The notes beneath the pieces are model-generated. The model ran no database searches. It was not told the DNA's origin and was given only the letters and a program-made list of their open reading frames with translations. The translations under genes and the position numbers were made by a program. Source: Carex sylvatica (Eukaryota > Streptophyta > Magnoliopsida > Poales > Cyperaceae). From it: 18,902 bases of DNA. Position 1 is the stretch's first letter; each line of letters begins with the position of its first letter. Location: assembly GCA_964058845.1 (NCBI GenBank), contig CAXKVR010000660.1, positions 1 through 18,902 on the forward strand. Reading direction: 5' to 3'. Below are positions 1 through 8,760 of this stretch, piece after piece.

Positions 1-63
1 TCTGTATCTTGTGTTTAAAGAAATGACACATACATGATTTCACTAGCTTCTCTGTTCCTTGAT

Positions 64-116
64 AAATGCCTTCATCTCTTCAATCACCTGTCCTGATTTA
101 CAAATGCCTTCATCTC
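64..116. repeat. 15-bp direct duplication at the 3' end of the carboxylesterase pseudogene
   Basis: AAATGCCTTCATCTC occurs at 64-78 and again at 102-116. The outer copy encodes the expected EMKAF near the C-terminus. The inner copy replaces the usual family sequence after FPE and shifts the frame. This looks like a local templated duplication. Confidence 0.75.
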
Positions 117-447
117 AGGAAACACATAGAAACCATGGATTGCATCTGAATACTCCACCAGTCTCGCAACCTTCCCCCGTGCCTTTAACATCTCGTAATA
201 CCTCTTCTGCAAATCTTGGAGCGGATCGTACCCTCCGATCACCACCATTGCCGGTGGAAACGCCTCTTCAAGCATCCCAACTGCGTCACCAAACCCGTGT
301 GCCGCCTCATGATTTTGATCGGCGCCTTCTGGCAAGAAGGCCTTTCACCATAGAAATCACTGGGACGCCCTCGAGGCAAAGCTCGGCTTCTGTTCGTTCT
401 TCACTGCCAAAGTACGGTTGGAGCACCACGATTCCCTTGATCCTCAC

Positions 448-686
448 CTTTCAAAGAAAAACATATAGTTTTGAATGTAAAATAATTAATTCTACTCAAA
501 ATGGTAAAATTTCCAAATGTTGTGCTTGCTAAATTAGGGGGAACAAAAAGGTACTCTTTACTGAATAACTGTACACATTTGCCCCTTCAAAAAAAAGAAA
601 AGGATTTTTCATGTCTAACTATAATTTCTTTCCCAATTTGAATTCATTCTAATACAAAAACAGATAAAATAAAAATATGACCTTAC
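448..686 (-). other. Intron of the carboxylesterase pseudogene
   Basis: On the minus strand the donor reads AAAG|GTAAGG and the acceptor TTTGAAAG|GTGAGG. The intron is 239 bases and AT-rich, and joining the exons keeps the reading frame from SWEK to VRIKGIVV. Preserved splice sites indicate a decayed genomic gene copy rather than a processed retrocopy. Confidence 0.7.
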
Positions 687-1227
687 CTTTTCCCAGCTAT
701 CAACAGCAGCAGCCCACCGCCGTGTGACGTGATGTATGATGTTCCCTCCAGCACTTTCGCCGGCAAGAAAGCAGCTCCCAAAATCCAAATCCGAACATGA
801 TAATATCCCAACAGAACTGATCCCGCCCGAATCCAGATACCTCAACACGTCAATCCCATCATCATACGGTACGTGCTGGGCACCTATGCTCCGGTGCAAA
901 CCGGTAATTCACCGAAAGCACCACCGCACGTATCTCACGACAAATCCTGCGGCCGAAAACATCACATGGACGTGTCATGGGAGAAAAGAACGTGTCGTGG
1001 GCAAAGATGCAGATCGATAGGTTGCGGGTCAGGTCAATGGTTACATCCGAAGTGCACACACCGGCAACCGATTTCAGATTTGCTGAAGTTTTGGGCTCGA
1101 TGATGGAGAGGAGGCGACGGTTCACAGTGCCATCCTTGCGACGTGCTGCATTGGTGACAGCCATTAGGACTGCAATTTGGAGACGTGCCATCCATGGCAT
1201 AGGTGGAGATGGCGGTTTGTTAGACAT

Positions 1228-1492
1228 TTAAAATTTATATTTTGTTTATTTTCTCTATTTCTCAGTGTAAATGTGGATTAAATGTTCTGAAGCTTATAGA
1301 TAGGGGAGTTAATGGCACCTTTTTATCTATTTATCTGACCCATATTATTATTCAAAAATAAGAATAAAAATAAGTAAGATTTTTTTTCATTAATTTATCT
1401 ATAGTATAGGTAATGGTAACGATTCTTTTTCCGTTATCATATTTGTTTTCGTATAAGATAAATTTTAAAATAAAATTATATATATATATATA
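1228..1492. other. Stretch upstream of the carboxylesterase pseudogene, no gene seen
   Basis: AT-rich sequence lying upstream of the minus-strand pseudogene start. It may include the old promoter, but I cannot place a convincing TATA box. It ends in a TA run that abuts the foldback element at 1493. Confidence 0.4.
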
Positions 1493-1915
1493 GAGGTTGG
1501 CTACTATGCTTATATAAGCATATCCCCACATATGCTTATAACTCATTTTTGTGCTTTCAATATTCAAATGGTCGATCTGAACCGTTCATCTTGTTCTCCA
1601 TATTAATATGTGCTTGGAAACTAAATTTTACATTTTTCTGAATTTTTTTACTATTTATTAAGCCACTTTAAAAATCGCTGATCCAACGGTGGCTGCACAA
1701 AACAGTAAAATCAGCAGCCACCGTTGGATTAATAATTTTCAAAATGGCTTAATAAATAGTACAAAAATTCAGAAAAATATAAAATTTGGTCTCCAAGCAC
1801 ATATTAATATGGAGAACAAGATGAACGGTTCAGATCGACCATTTGGACATTGGAAGCACAAAAATGAGTTATAAGCATGTGGGGATATGCTTATATAAGC
1901 ATAGTAGCCAACCTC
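1493..1915. mobile_element. Foldback MITE 1 (423 bp, inverted repeat over nearly its whole length)
   Basis: The left end GAGGTTGGCTACTATGC is mirrored by GCATAGTAGCCAACCTC at the right end, and pairing continues inward to CCAACGGTGGCTGC (1683-1696) against GCAGCCACCGTTGG (1713-1726). The whole element folds into one long hairpin with a short loop. It lies in a TA dinucleotide run, so the target duplication (TA or longer) cannot be resolved. Each arm carries a core with GGTCGATCTGAACCGTTCA (1570-1588), TATTAATATGTGCTTGG and ACTATTTATTAAG, shared with the elements at 10032 and 15515. It encodes no protein; the open frames over it result from the palindrome. It is non-autonomous and I cannot assign the superfamily. 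Confidence 0.9.
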
Positions 1916-2059
1916 TATATATATATATTTGTATGAATATGATATATGATACAATAAAATTTTATATTTTATTAAATTTTCATAATACAAATTAGTTGTA
2001 TTTATTATTATTATTTTTTGTTTTGAAAATATTTTATCGAAGTACAAATCGAATTTTTA

Positions 2060-2097
2060 TTTCGGTTTGAACCGAATTGAACCGATGAACACCCCTA
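2060..2097. mobile_element. Possible hAT-type transposon terminus (remnant)
   Basis: The sequence ends in GAACCGATGAACACCCCTA. Its reverse complement starts TAGGGGTGTTCATCGGTTC, a form typical of hAT-superfamily ends in plants. I did not find a matching opposite end with an 8-bp target duplication. Similar GGTTCGAA-type sequence at 3065-3140, beyond the CACTA end, may be part of the same older element. Confidence 0.35.
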
Positions 2098-2259
2098 AAT
2101 GTTTATTGAGGAGTGTACTTTTTTGTGATCAATGACACTTGTAATTATATTTTGGATTTTTGTTAGTGTCTTTTACATTAATCAGTGCTAATCAATTGCT
2201 TGAATCAATTTTGAATTTTAATTAGTTGTTATAAAGTGTTGCGAGGAGTTTGAACAATA

Positions 2260-2337
2260 TTAAGTTTTCGAATTATTTGTGTTTCTCATTTAAGATTCTA
2301 CAATTTAAGTTTTCGAATTATTTGTGTATCTCATTTA
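2260..2337 (+). repeat. 33-bp direct repeat pair
   Basis: TTAAGTTTTCGAATTATTTG begins copies at 2260-2292 and 2305-2337. They differ at one base and are separated by 12 bp. The repeat sits just outside the palindrome array of the CACTA end; its origin is unknown. Confidence 0.7.
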
Positions 2338-2475
2338 TTTTTTGAGTAGGATGTGAACAAATTAATATACTGCTGTAATGTTTGTAATGTTTATTATTGT
2401 GATTTACAATAATATTTTCAATTTGAAGGGAGAGATCAAATATATACAAAAAATGTACTGTCCAGAAATTCAATA

Positions 2476-3049
2476 CTTGTTGCATGGGTAGTTCCATGCA
2501 ACAAATAGTTCTAAAATTCATCAAAACTTGTTGCATGGGTAACCCATGCAACAAATAGTTCTCAAAAATTGTCAAAACTTGTTGCATGGGTAACCCATGC
2601 AACAAATAGTTCGCAAATAATCCTTCAAACTTGTTGCATGGGTTATCCATGCAACAAATATTGTCTAGATTCTGCCGACTTGTTGCAACGGTAAGCCCAT
2701 GCAACAAATAGTTCTCAAATATTTGTTGCATGGGTTACCCATGCAACTGTTTAGGCTAAATTCGGGAGACTTGTTGCATGGGTATGAGATGAGTTGTTGC
2801 ATGGACATTCATTAGAATATACTTTCTATCCTTGCTGGCGGGTCACGGGTCATCAAATATTTGTTGCATGGATAAATAAGAGGTAGTTGCATGGATAACC
2901 ATTCAACTTGTTGCATGGGTAATTGTTGCATGGGACTACCCATGCAACAAGTTTAACTGTGTCAGAACTGCCAATATTTGTTGCAACGACACTACTTATC
3001 CATGCAACAAATGTTTTTATCCATGCAAAAAACCAAGATTCTAGTAGTG
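2476..3049. mobile_element. CACTA transposon right end with palindromic subterminal repeats (element 1)
   Basis: The terminus TTCTAGTAGTG ends at 3049; its reverse complement CACTACTAGAA is a standard CACTA terminal inverted repeat. Inward lies an array of short palindromes built from TTGTTGCATGGG facing CCCATGCAACAA. Full palindromes lie near 2477-2506, 2528-2556, 2579-2607, 2631-2659, 2681-2708 and 2721-2746, followed by half units and further palindromes up to about 3010. In CACTA elements such subterminal repeats bind the transposase. The three bases after the end are TTT. No matching left end was found in the window, so this is a truncated end or one whose partner lies outside. No coding sequence is visible inside it. 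Confidence 0.75.
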
Positions 3050-3199
3050 TTTAAAACAAACCAAATCAGTTCGGTTCAAAATTAATTCGAACTAAATTCG
3101 AACTGGATCTGGTTCGATCGAAATGGGTTCGCAAACTTTTATGGTTCGAATCTCATAATAATATCGGTCATTCATTTATCTGATTAAATTAAAACACAT

Positions 3200-3310
3200 A
3201 ATAGAGAGTCGCCAACAATTGTCTCTTCTCTCCCTCGCTCTCAAATCTCAATAACCTAGTTCGCTCTCCGCCTCTCCCTGACTCACTCGCTCTAAAAGCT
3301 AACCGATGCT
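3200..3310 (+). promoter_or_regulatory. CT-rich leader-like stretch
   Basis: A pyrimidine-rich block (TCTCTTCTCTCCCTCGCTCT and similar) resembles plant 5' untranslated leaders on the plus strand. No open frame follows. It may be the start of the PMD-related element downstream. Confidence 0.3.
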
Positions 3311-3568
3311 CTCAGCAACTGGCCAACTTGTTGGAGAATCATAAAGGCTAAATAATTATGCCTTATCTAGAGATCAAACAATTACATCTCATCTAGGGGT
3401 CAAACACTTACACTCCAGGGAAGAAGAAACAATTACATCTCATCTATGCCAAAGAGACCCAAAACATAAACTAAAGTGCGAAATACAATACCTGATTCTA
3501 TGTTGTTTGCCATGAAATTCCAAATTCGATGTAGGAGCGACAACCATCTCCGTGAGCGCGAGACAAGA

Positions 3569-3583
3569 CTATAAAACCCTAGC
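3569..3583 (+). promoter_or_regulatory. TATA box with adjoining telo-box-like motif
   Basis: CTATAAAACCCTAG combines a TATA box with the AAACCCTA telo-box motif and is followed by a CT-rich stretch. It lies about 140 bp upstream of the PMD fragment at 3721 and could be that copy's promoter. Confidence 0.4.
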
Positions 3584-3720
3584 TATTCCTTTCTCGCCCT
3601 TTTGGTTGGATTATAGATTAGGTCCTCCAAAGTAACAAGATCGCCTCTTGAGAATTTCTCTCCAATTTTCTAAATGGAATTCTCTTCTCTATTCTTTGAT
3701 GGAACAAGAAGGGAGAAAGG

Positions 3721-4202
3721 CACATATCTAGAGAGCATGATTCGGTCTTAGTTGATTTGATTTTCTCCGAGGAGCATAGCGAGTTAGAGTTTTTGGTCAG
3801 TATTTGGCATGGTTGTTTACCTCTTCGAATGGGAGATCGGGTTGTGTTAGAGCCATACATGCCTCATCGTTGACCTCATCAATTTGGCATAGACCAGGAC
3901 ATCCCAGCTATGATTTGCATCCCTAACGATCTCATTGCTGATTTAGGGAGTGTGGCGAGCTGTTGGTCAATTTTGGGCTCATGTTGCCAAAACTCTTAGT
4001 TATGATCTAGTTTGGACCATAATTTCATACAAACTAAGCCGTATTAGATTCAACATATTAAAAAAGGAGCTCCCATGTGATCCATGACATGATGCCTCTT
4101 GGTTAAAGATCTCCAACATATTGCATCTCCAATAAGAATTCATTGATCAACATATATGTGCATACATAATATGGAATAAAAAATCTCCTTTAAAATTTTC
4201 AT
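3721..4202 (+). pseudogene. 3' fragment of a plant mobile domain (PMD) element, copy A
   Basis: Near-identical over its length to 6087-6566. In frame it reads HISREHDSVLVDLIFSEEHS, then a segment ending in YMPHR, then a TGA at 3871-3873 where copy B has a Cys codon, then PHQFG..QDIPAM to a TAG at 3997-3999. The P-[HR]-QFG-x-x-QDIP run matches the C-terminal part of PMD proteins (PF10536 type). After the frame comes about 200 bp of shared non-coding 3' sequence ending at the same TTTAAAATTTTCAT as copy B. The common 3' boundary suggests both copies are truncated at their 5' side from one family, or a local duplication with deletion. Upstream of 3721 the similarity fades quickly. Confidence 0.7.
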
Positions 4203-4884
4203 AAAAAATCATTATTTTATTTTAGTGAGTCTTCAATAAATTAGAGTTTGGATTTCTGAATCGACCAATTTTCTAAGAGATTAACTAAATAAAACTCAGA
4301 TAATTTCCTATTATTTTAGGGTTCAACAAATGCCCACTAAGGTAATTTGTGAAGATCTGTCTTTCAGCAAGTTGGCCCGGTGCCCCAATTTGGTTCCTTT
4401 TTGCACATTTTGTGGTACATTTACTTCTTCTTTTGTGCAGTTGTTTGGAGGTCATTTGGATTTGCATAACTGTGATGGCCACCCACTCAAGTACACAATT
4501 TGAACTCATTTGGTGGATATGTGATTGTTTGAAATTTGGATTTGCTTTATGCTTCAAATTTGCCTTGTTTTTTGGATTGCAATTTATTGCGGGAGTGTTT
4601 AGGATTTCGAGTTTGTGCCTTTTAATGGCATTTGATATTTAGTTTCGTGTCTTTGTTTTGGCTTTGTTTGTTTATTGAGGATGATTTTAAGGTTTCTGGT
4701 TTGAGCCTTTTAGTGGCATTTGATATTTAGTTTTGTGTCTTAGTTTTGGCTCTGTTTGTTGGTTGAGGTTACTTTAGTTTTGGCTTTCTTTGTTGGTTGA
4801 TGTTACTTTTGTCTAACTGCATTTCTATTTCGGTTTTCTTTTTTTGTTGATCATGTAGGGATTTGTTTTTCTAAGAATGACCAT
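4203..4884 (+). other. Leader and intron-like region upstream of PMD copy B
   Basis: T/G-rich sequence with no convincing protein. A possible donor CTAAG|GTAATTTG lies near 4340 and a pyrimidine-rich acceptor ending TGATCATGTAG|GG near 4858, just before the first usable ATG at 4885. This fits a 5' untranslated intron. It contains a diverged tandem duplication with period 88 bp (GCCTTTTARTGGCATTTGAT at 4617 and 4705). Frames here on either strand show no family signature. Confidence 0.4.
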
Positions 4885-6371
4885 ATGCCCGATATTTCTT
4901 CTTTAGCTCATGATGATCCAGTTAATTAGACGCCGACCACCTTTTTGAAAGTGAGTTATAATTTCCAAATTGACCCTACTTTGAGCCAATCTGATTATCA
5001 TACTACTTCTGGTTTATCTTTGCGACATTTCACATGGGATACATCATTTCATTCATTACATTTGTCTAGTTTGGGGATGTTGAGTACTCGTACAGTTCCT
5101 TGGGCTTTTGGGCACACTCATGCCAAGTGTTTGAAGAAGAAAATATCATGGTTGACTAGATCCAATTTACTCTTCAACGGGAGAGAGACTTTAGTGAGGG
5201 TCAGAATTTATAAGACTGTATTTCTCTCCCTTTTTTAGTATACCTGGGACATGTCTTTCTTCAAGGGTTTAGTCGAGAGATGGAGCTATGTCTCAAACAC
5301 TGTCATTTTAGAGGACAGGGAATTGATCATCCCTTTGATAGAGTTTCATCGTTTGTCTGGTTTATCCATATTTGGAGCACCTTATGATGAATTTTTACCT
5401 AGGGAGGAGGATTTGAAGCGGGGATTGCCCGGGTCTTACACTTACTCGGCATTCCTTAAGAAATTTTTCAAGATTCATTATGATATTTCTTCTTCCGGGA
5501 ACGTGACCTTAAGGGTTTGGATACAACACTTCACAGATAGGTCAAACGACTGTTCCATTGATTTGTTACTCCTTCTAACCATTTAGGTACTAGGACAGTA
5601 GAGATTTTTTATTCTGCAGTGAGTCCTCGGGGGCGTAAAATTTCTCATGAGCCACCAAGCCGAGAGGTATATTTAACGGCCTTCTTGGCATGGTGGTTGT
5701 GTTATTTTGTTGTTCTCAGCAAGCTAGCAGATTTGATTAGGTTAGATACTTTTTTCATGGCTAATATTATGGCGAAGGGGCAAACGGTTTCTTTGGCGAT
5801 CCCAGCTCTAGCCAACCTCTTCAAGTGTATGCGAGTTGTGTCTACTTCCTTTGACCCATCATTTTGCGATGAGGTCTTTCCCTTGCATTTTCTGTTTTGG
5901 TGGGCTAACTCTCATTGGCCTAGCTTGTACTCTCCTGCCATGGAACATCGGACATTGCATGATTTACCCACACTTGCTAAGATTGCAAGGGCAGCTCCTT
6001 GTTTCATCCCCAAGGAGTTTGCACGCATGTACTTTCGATACAGTAGGGAGTATTTATGTTTTCTCGAGGGGAAGATTTTTCTCGGCCACATATCTAGAGA
6101 GCATGACTTGATCTTAGTTGATGTGATTTACTCTGAAAAGCATAGCGATTTGTAGTTTTTGGTCAGTATTCAGCATGGTTTTTTACCGCTTTGAATGGAC
6201 GATCGGGTTGTGTTAGAGCTATACATGTCTCCTCGTTGCCCTCATCAATTTGGTCTATACCAAGACATCCCAGCTATGGTTTGCATCCCTAACGATCTCG
6301 TTGCTGATTTAGGGAGTGTGGTGAGGTGTTGGTCAATTTTGGGCTCATGTTGCCAAAACTCTTTGTTATGA
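4885..6371 (+). pseudogene. Plant mobile domain (PMD) transposon protein, copy B, broken
   Basis: PMD proteins are encoded by several plant transposon families and by genes derived from them; they have roles in silencing, but no enzymatic activity is established. From the ATG at 4885 the frame reads MPDISSLAHDDPVN, then TAG (4927-4929), then an open stretch to TAG (5236-5238), then in the same frame to about 5580 with ELIIPLIEFHRLSGLSIFG and APYDEFLPREEDL, the typical 'LWEMHRLSGLPIxGxxYDEFxP' block. A frameshift near 5560-5590 leads into REVYLTAFLAWWLCYFVV, MANIMAKGQTVSLAIPALAN and LHFLFWWANSHWP, the PMD core. More stops follow: TAG 6153-6155 and TGA 6192-6194. The frame then runs through SPRCPHQFGLYQDIPAM to TGA 6369-6371. 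At least four disruptions rule out function. Which element class carried it is not visible; I see no transposase, reverse transcriptase or clear LTRs attached. Confidence 0.8.
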
Positions 6372-6566
6372 TCTAGTTTGGAACAAAATTTCATACAAAC
6401 TAAGGTGTATTAGATCCAACATATCAAAAAAGGAGCTCCCATGTGATGCATGACATGATGCATCTTGGTTAAAGATCTCCAACATATTGTATCTCTAATA
6501 AGAATCCATTGATCAACATATATGTGCATACATAATAGAATAAAAAATCTCCTTTAAAATTTTCAT
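6087..6566 (+). repeat. 480-bp direct repeat of 3721-4202 (3' part of PMD element)
   Basis: This covers the end of PMD copy B and its non-coding 3' tail, and matches 3721-4202 almost base for base apart from scattered substitutions and short indels. Both copies end at TTTAAAATTTTCAT and diverge immediately after it. The repeats lack TG...CA ends and begin inside the coding region, so they are unlikely to be LTRs. Confidence 0.85.
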
Positions 6567-6679
6567 CCAAAATTATAAGAAAATATTTATATATAAAATT
6601 AGTTGAATCAGTTTATACAAACCATTGAAAACCAATTTCGTAAAAACAAAAAATGATTGCATCTTATATGAATTTACGA

Positions 6680-6693
6680 TGGCTCTGATACCA
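6680..6693 (-). other. Primer-binding-site-like sequence (initiator Met tRNA type) of a minus-strand LTR element
   Basis: The minus strand reads TGGTATCAGAGCCA, the usual plant retrotransposon primer-binding site complementary to the 3' end of initiator Met-tRNA. If genuine, a 5' LTR on the minus strand should lie just to the right, starting near 6694-6697 on the plus strand. The adjoining bases (AATTATAG) lack an intact TG, and I see no second LTR and no gag or pol. It is a remnant at best. Confidence 0.35.
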
Positions 6694-6696
6694 AAT

Positions 6697-7050
6697 TATA
6701 GTCCTAATAATTCATGACGTATTTTGCAATTAAAAAATACAAGCAATCCAGAATCCGTAAATCCAAAATAAAATAGCAAAGTAATTTAAATCTCATAGTT
6801 CTGAAGTGCATACATCTTTAGGTGAAAGCGTTAATATTGATTTTCAATGATTTTTATCATATCTGATAATGGAGACCTTAGGCGTTTTCTTTACTTCTCA
6901 CTTTCAAAAAATGGTCCACAATACACTAATTATTTACATTATCTCAACAAATCAAGTATGCATGTATTAATTAATAATTGATCCAAACAAGCAATAATAA
7001 GTAACAGAAAATTAGAGGAAGAAAAGAGAAATATATATATACATGACTAA
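6697..7050. other. AT-rich stretch, no gene recognised
   Basis: This lies between the primer-binding-like site and the minus-strand exon of CACTA element 2. It could be a degenerate LTR on the minus strand or the first intron of the CACTA gene. No open frame of recognisable type is present. Confidence 0.3.
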
Positions 7051-7214
7051 CCTGAGCAAGATAGAGAGGAGAAATACAAATTAACTTCAAAGATCTCAGA
7101 TCCGGCCTCTTTGTGCGCAAAAATCAGACCAACATTCAATACAGAGAAAGAGAGTATAAATTGATCAAAATGACACTGGAAGGAGAAGGCATTTTATATA
7201 ACAAAAACCCTAAA
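7051..7214 (-). promoter_or_regulatory. Minus-strand promoter and leader of CACTA element 2
   Basis: On the minus strand a telo-box-like TTAGGGTTTT (about 7205-7214) is followed by a TATA box TATATAAAAT (7191-7200). A pyrimidine-rich leader then runs to a good splice donor CTCAG|GTTAGT (exon end at 7052). This is the expected arrangement for the transposase promoter just inside the subterminal repeats of a CACTA element. No transposase coding sequence follows, so the element is internally deleted or truncated. Confidence 0.5.
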
Positions 7215-7223
7215 ATAACATTT

Positions 7224-7672
7224 CTACACAGCTCTTTATTAAACGTCCATGTAGCTCTCTCAAGGCTTTCTACACTGTTAATTAAATAAAAAAAACCGTG
7301 TACAATTTCTATCTTTCTATATGGCTCTTTATTAAACGTCTGTGTAGCTCTCACAAGCTTTCTATACTGTTATTTAAACAAACATCCGTGTACAATTCCT
7401 ACCTTTCTTCACAATTCTTTAATTAAATATCTGTGTAGCTCTCTCAAGGCTTTCTACACTGTTATTTAAACAATAAGTCGTGTACATTTCCTAATAAATG
7501 TCTGTGTAGCTCTCTTCACAGCTTTCTATATTGATTCTTTAATAAATATCCGTGTAAATATCCCACAAATATTTCAGGCTTCAAAAAAATTATAATTTAT
7601 ACACTATTTTTATATAAAATTGGCAAATCCGTGTAAAATGTGCAGTATACAATGACTATTTCTGTAGTAGTG
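7224..7672 (-). mobile_element. CACTA transposon end with tandem subterminal repeats (element 2)
   Basis: The terminus is TTTCTGTAGTAGTG, ending at 7672; its reverse complement CACTACTACAGAAATAGTCA is a classic CACTA end. Inside are four diverged tandem units of about 75-93 bp starting near 7231, 7324, 7414 and 7491. Each carries TGTAGCTCTC, CTTTCTACACTG and a CGTGTAAA or CGTGTACA motif. The last 100 bp also contain CCGTGTAAAA. The repeat motif differs completely from those of the CACTA ends at 2476-3049 and 8496-14525, so this is a third family. No matching opposite end is visible in the window. Confidence 0.72.
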
Positions 7673-8495
7673 ATTATATTTGGTAGCTGACATGTTAGGA
7701 GGAGAGGAGGATCTTTTATATAGCTGATATGATCTTGACTCACGCTAAAATATGAGGCGAAGATTTTAGTAAAGTAGTTTTGACTTCATAAAACACACAG
7801 GTACCCATCCAGTGCAGCTTTGGTTAAAGGGTTCGATCTGTTTGTGTGTGTATGTTTTTTTTTTCTGTCTGTACTTCTTGAAATATATTTACTTAATTGT
7901 TAAAGGTGTACTCCAACCATTATATGTGTTGTTGGAGAGGAAACATACCTCACTTCATTAATTAATTTACTCGACTTTTATTTGTATGAATCTGGCTTAA
8001 GATGCATTTAAGTTACAAAAAATCTTTACTAGTTCTACTGGGTTTTTTTTGTGTTTATGGTTTTGCTGGCATGTGAACCGCTAATAAGAACATATGCGTT
8101 GTGTGGCATTTTTCATTTCAAATTCAGAATTTGTTTCTGCCTTGCTTTTCACTTCTCTATTACCGCGTTGATGACTTTGTAATGCATTTTGTTATTATAT
8201 TAATTTTTTATTTCCTTGTCCACTTATTTTCTAACCATGGGACCACTACAACTCACATTCAAGTACCTAACCAAGTGTCATTGTGAGCTTTCAAATCTGC
8301 AAGAAAGTTAACATCTCTCCGGTACGTAAATTGCGCTGAGTCGAGTTGTATTTCCGATTCATAGTGGATTTAGAAATATATACAGTACAAAAATAGTTAG
8401 GATTTGGATTTTCCAGAGATCATTTGTCCTCTGAAGTTATGTTTGAAAGCTTATCCAGACCACAGGTATTTTTGGTCTAACATGACACATGTACG
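7673..8495. other. Intervening stretch between two CACTA elements, no gene seen
   Basis: AT-rich, unique-looking sequence. The short open frame at 8101-8286 is hydrophobic and low in complexity, with no family signature. I see no RNA gene or terminal repeat pair here. Confidence 0.5.
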
Positions 8496-8570
8496 CACTA
8501 GTGAAAAATATGAAATCAAAATCAGTTATATACGCATATTAGTATCGGAATACAATCAATCCTGATAAAG

Positions 8571-8760
8571 GCGATACTGTTATTACAATAATCTGAATCG
8601 GTTAAATAATCGATCCAAATAGAAACTATCAAGATCGGTTGTTTAAACAACTGATCCTAATTCAAAAAAAAAAAAAAACTTTAAGGATCGGTTATTTTAA
8701 ACAACCGATCATAATAGTAGTAATCTGAATCGGTTGTTTAAAATAACCGATCCTGATGTT
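8571..8760. repeat. Left subterminal palindrome cluster of CACTA element 3
   Basis: Several units of ATCGGTT and AACCGAT in both orientations, including GATCGGTTGTTTAAACAAC and a copy with GGTTATTTTAAACAACC. They are interrupted by a poly-A run near 8656-8670. Likely transposase-binding sites. Confidence 0.75.

Larger units (their letters stand above)
43..1227 (-). pseudogene. Broken plant carboxylesterase (CXE / GID1-like alpha/beta hydrolase), two exons
   Basis: Intact relatives are soluble serine esterases of the plant CXE family (hormone-sensitive-lipase-like alpha/beta hydrolases); the closest type I recognise is CXE18. The start ATG is at 1225-1227. Exon 1 shows NAARRKDGTVNRRLL, SVNYRFAPEHR, and the nucleophile elbow GESAGGN (near 750-770). 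A donor AAAG|GTAAGG ends exon 1 at 687, the intron is 448-686, and exon 2 resumes in phase with IKGIVVLQPYFG. The Asp motif (GGYDPLQD) and the His motif (DAIHGFYVFPE) are both present in the 3' part. Damage: the segment that should carry the HGGGF oxyanion-hole loop is missing near 965-990; there is a frameshift near 868-885; between the MVKG and KAFLPEG motifs the frame changes and a TGA replaces an expected Trp codon near 340; and a frameshift sits near the C-terminus, so the family-type end VIEEMKAFIKEQRS (stop 43-45) lies in another frame. It cannot make an active enzyme. Family assignment is firm; the exact member is inferred. Confidence 0.88.

Noticed and set aside
1302..1320. TAGGGGAGTTAATGG as a left partner for the possible hAT terminus at 2097
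   Set aside because: The inner sequence does not mirror the right end and there is no 8-bp target duplication.
1689..2047. Two open frames overlapping MITE 1
   Set aside because: They arise from the palindrome and AT-rich flank, mirror each other across strands, and carry no domain.
2139..2165. CACTTGTAATTATATTTTGG as a possible left end of CACTA element 1
   Set aside because: Similarity to the reverse complement of the right end is weak and the flanking three bases (TGA against TTT) do not match.
2476..2750. Regularly spaced repeats resembling a CRISPR array, plus a 137-residue minus-strand open frame (2318-2731)
   Set aside because: The repeats are inverted palindromes with uneven spacing at a CACTA terminus in plant DNA. 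The open frame simply translates the repeat (recurring NYLLHGLPMQQ) and has no family signature.
4285..4642. Overlapping open frames of 90-97 residues on both strands
   Set aside because: They lie in the T/G-rich intron-like leader of the PMD copy, are hydrophobic or biased by composition, and show no motif.
3721..6566. The 480-bp direct repeats as LTRs of a retrotransposon
   Set aside because: They begin inside the PMD reading frame, lack TG...CA ends, and no primer-binding site or polypurine tract lies inside them.
7800..7845. tRNA-like 3' half with GGTTCGATC
   Set aside because: No acceptor stem, D-arm or anticodon arm can be built around it.
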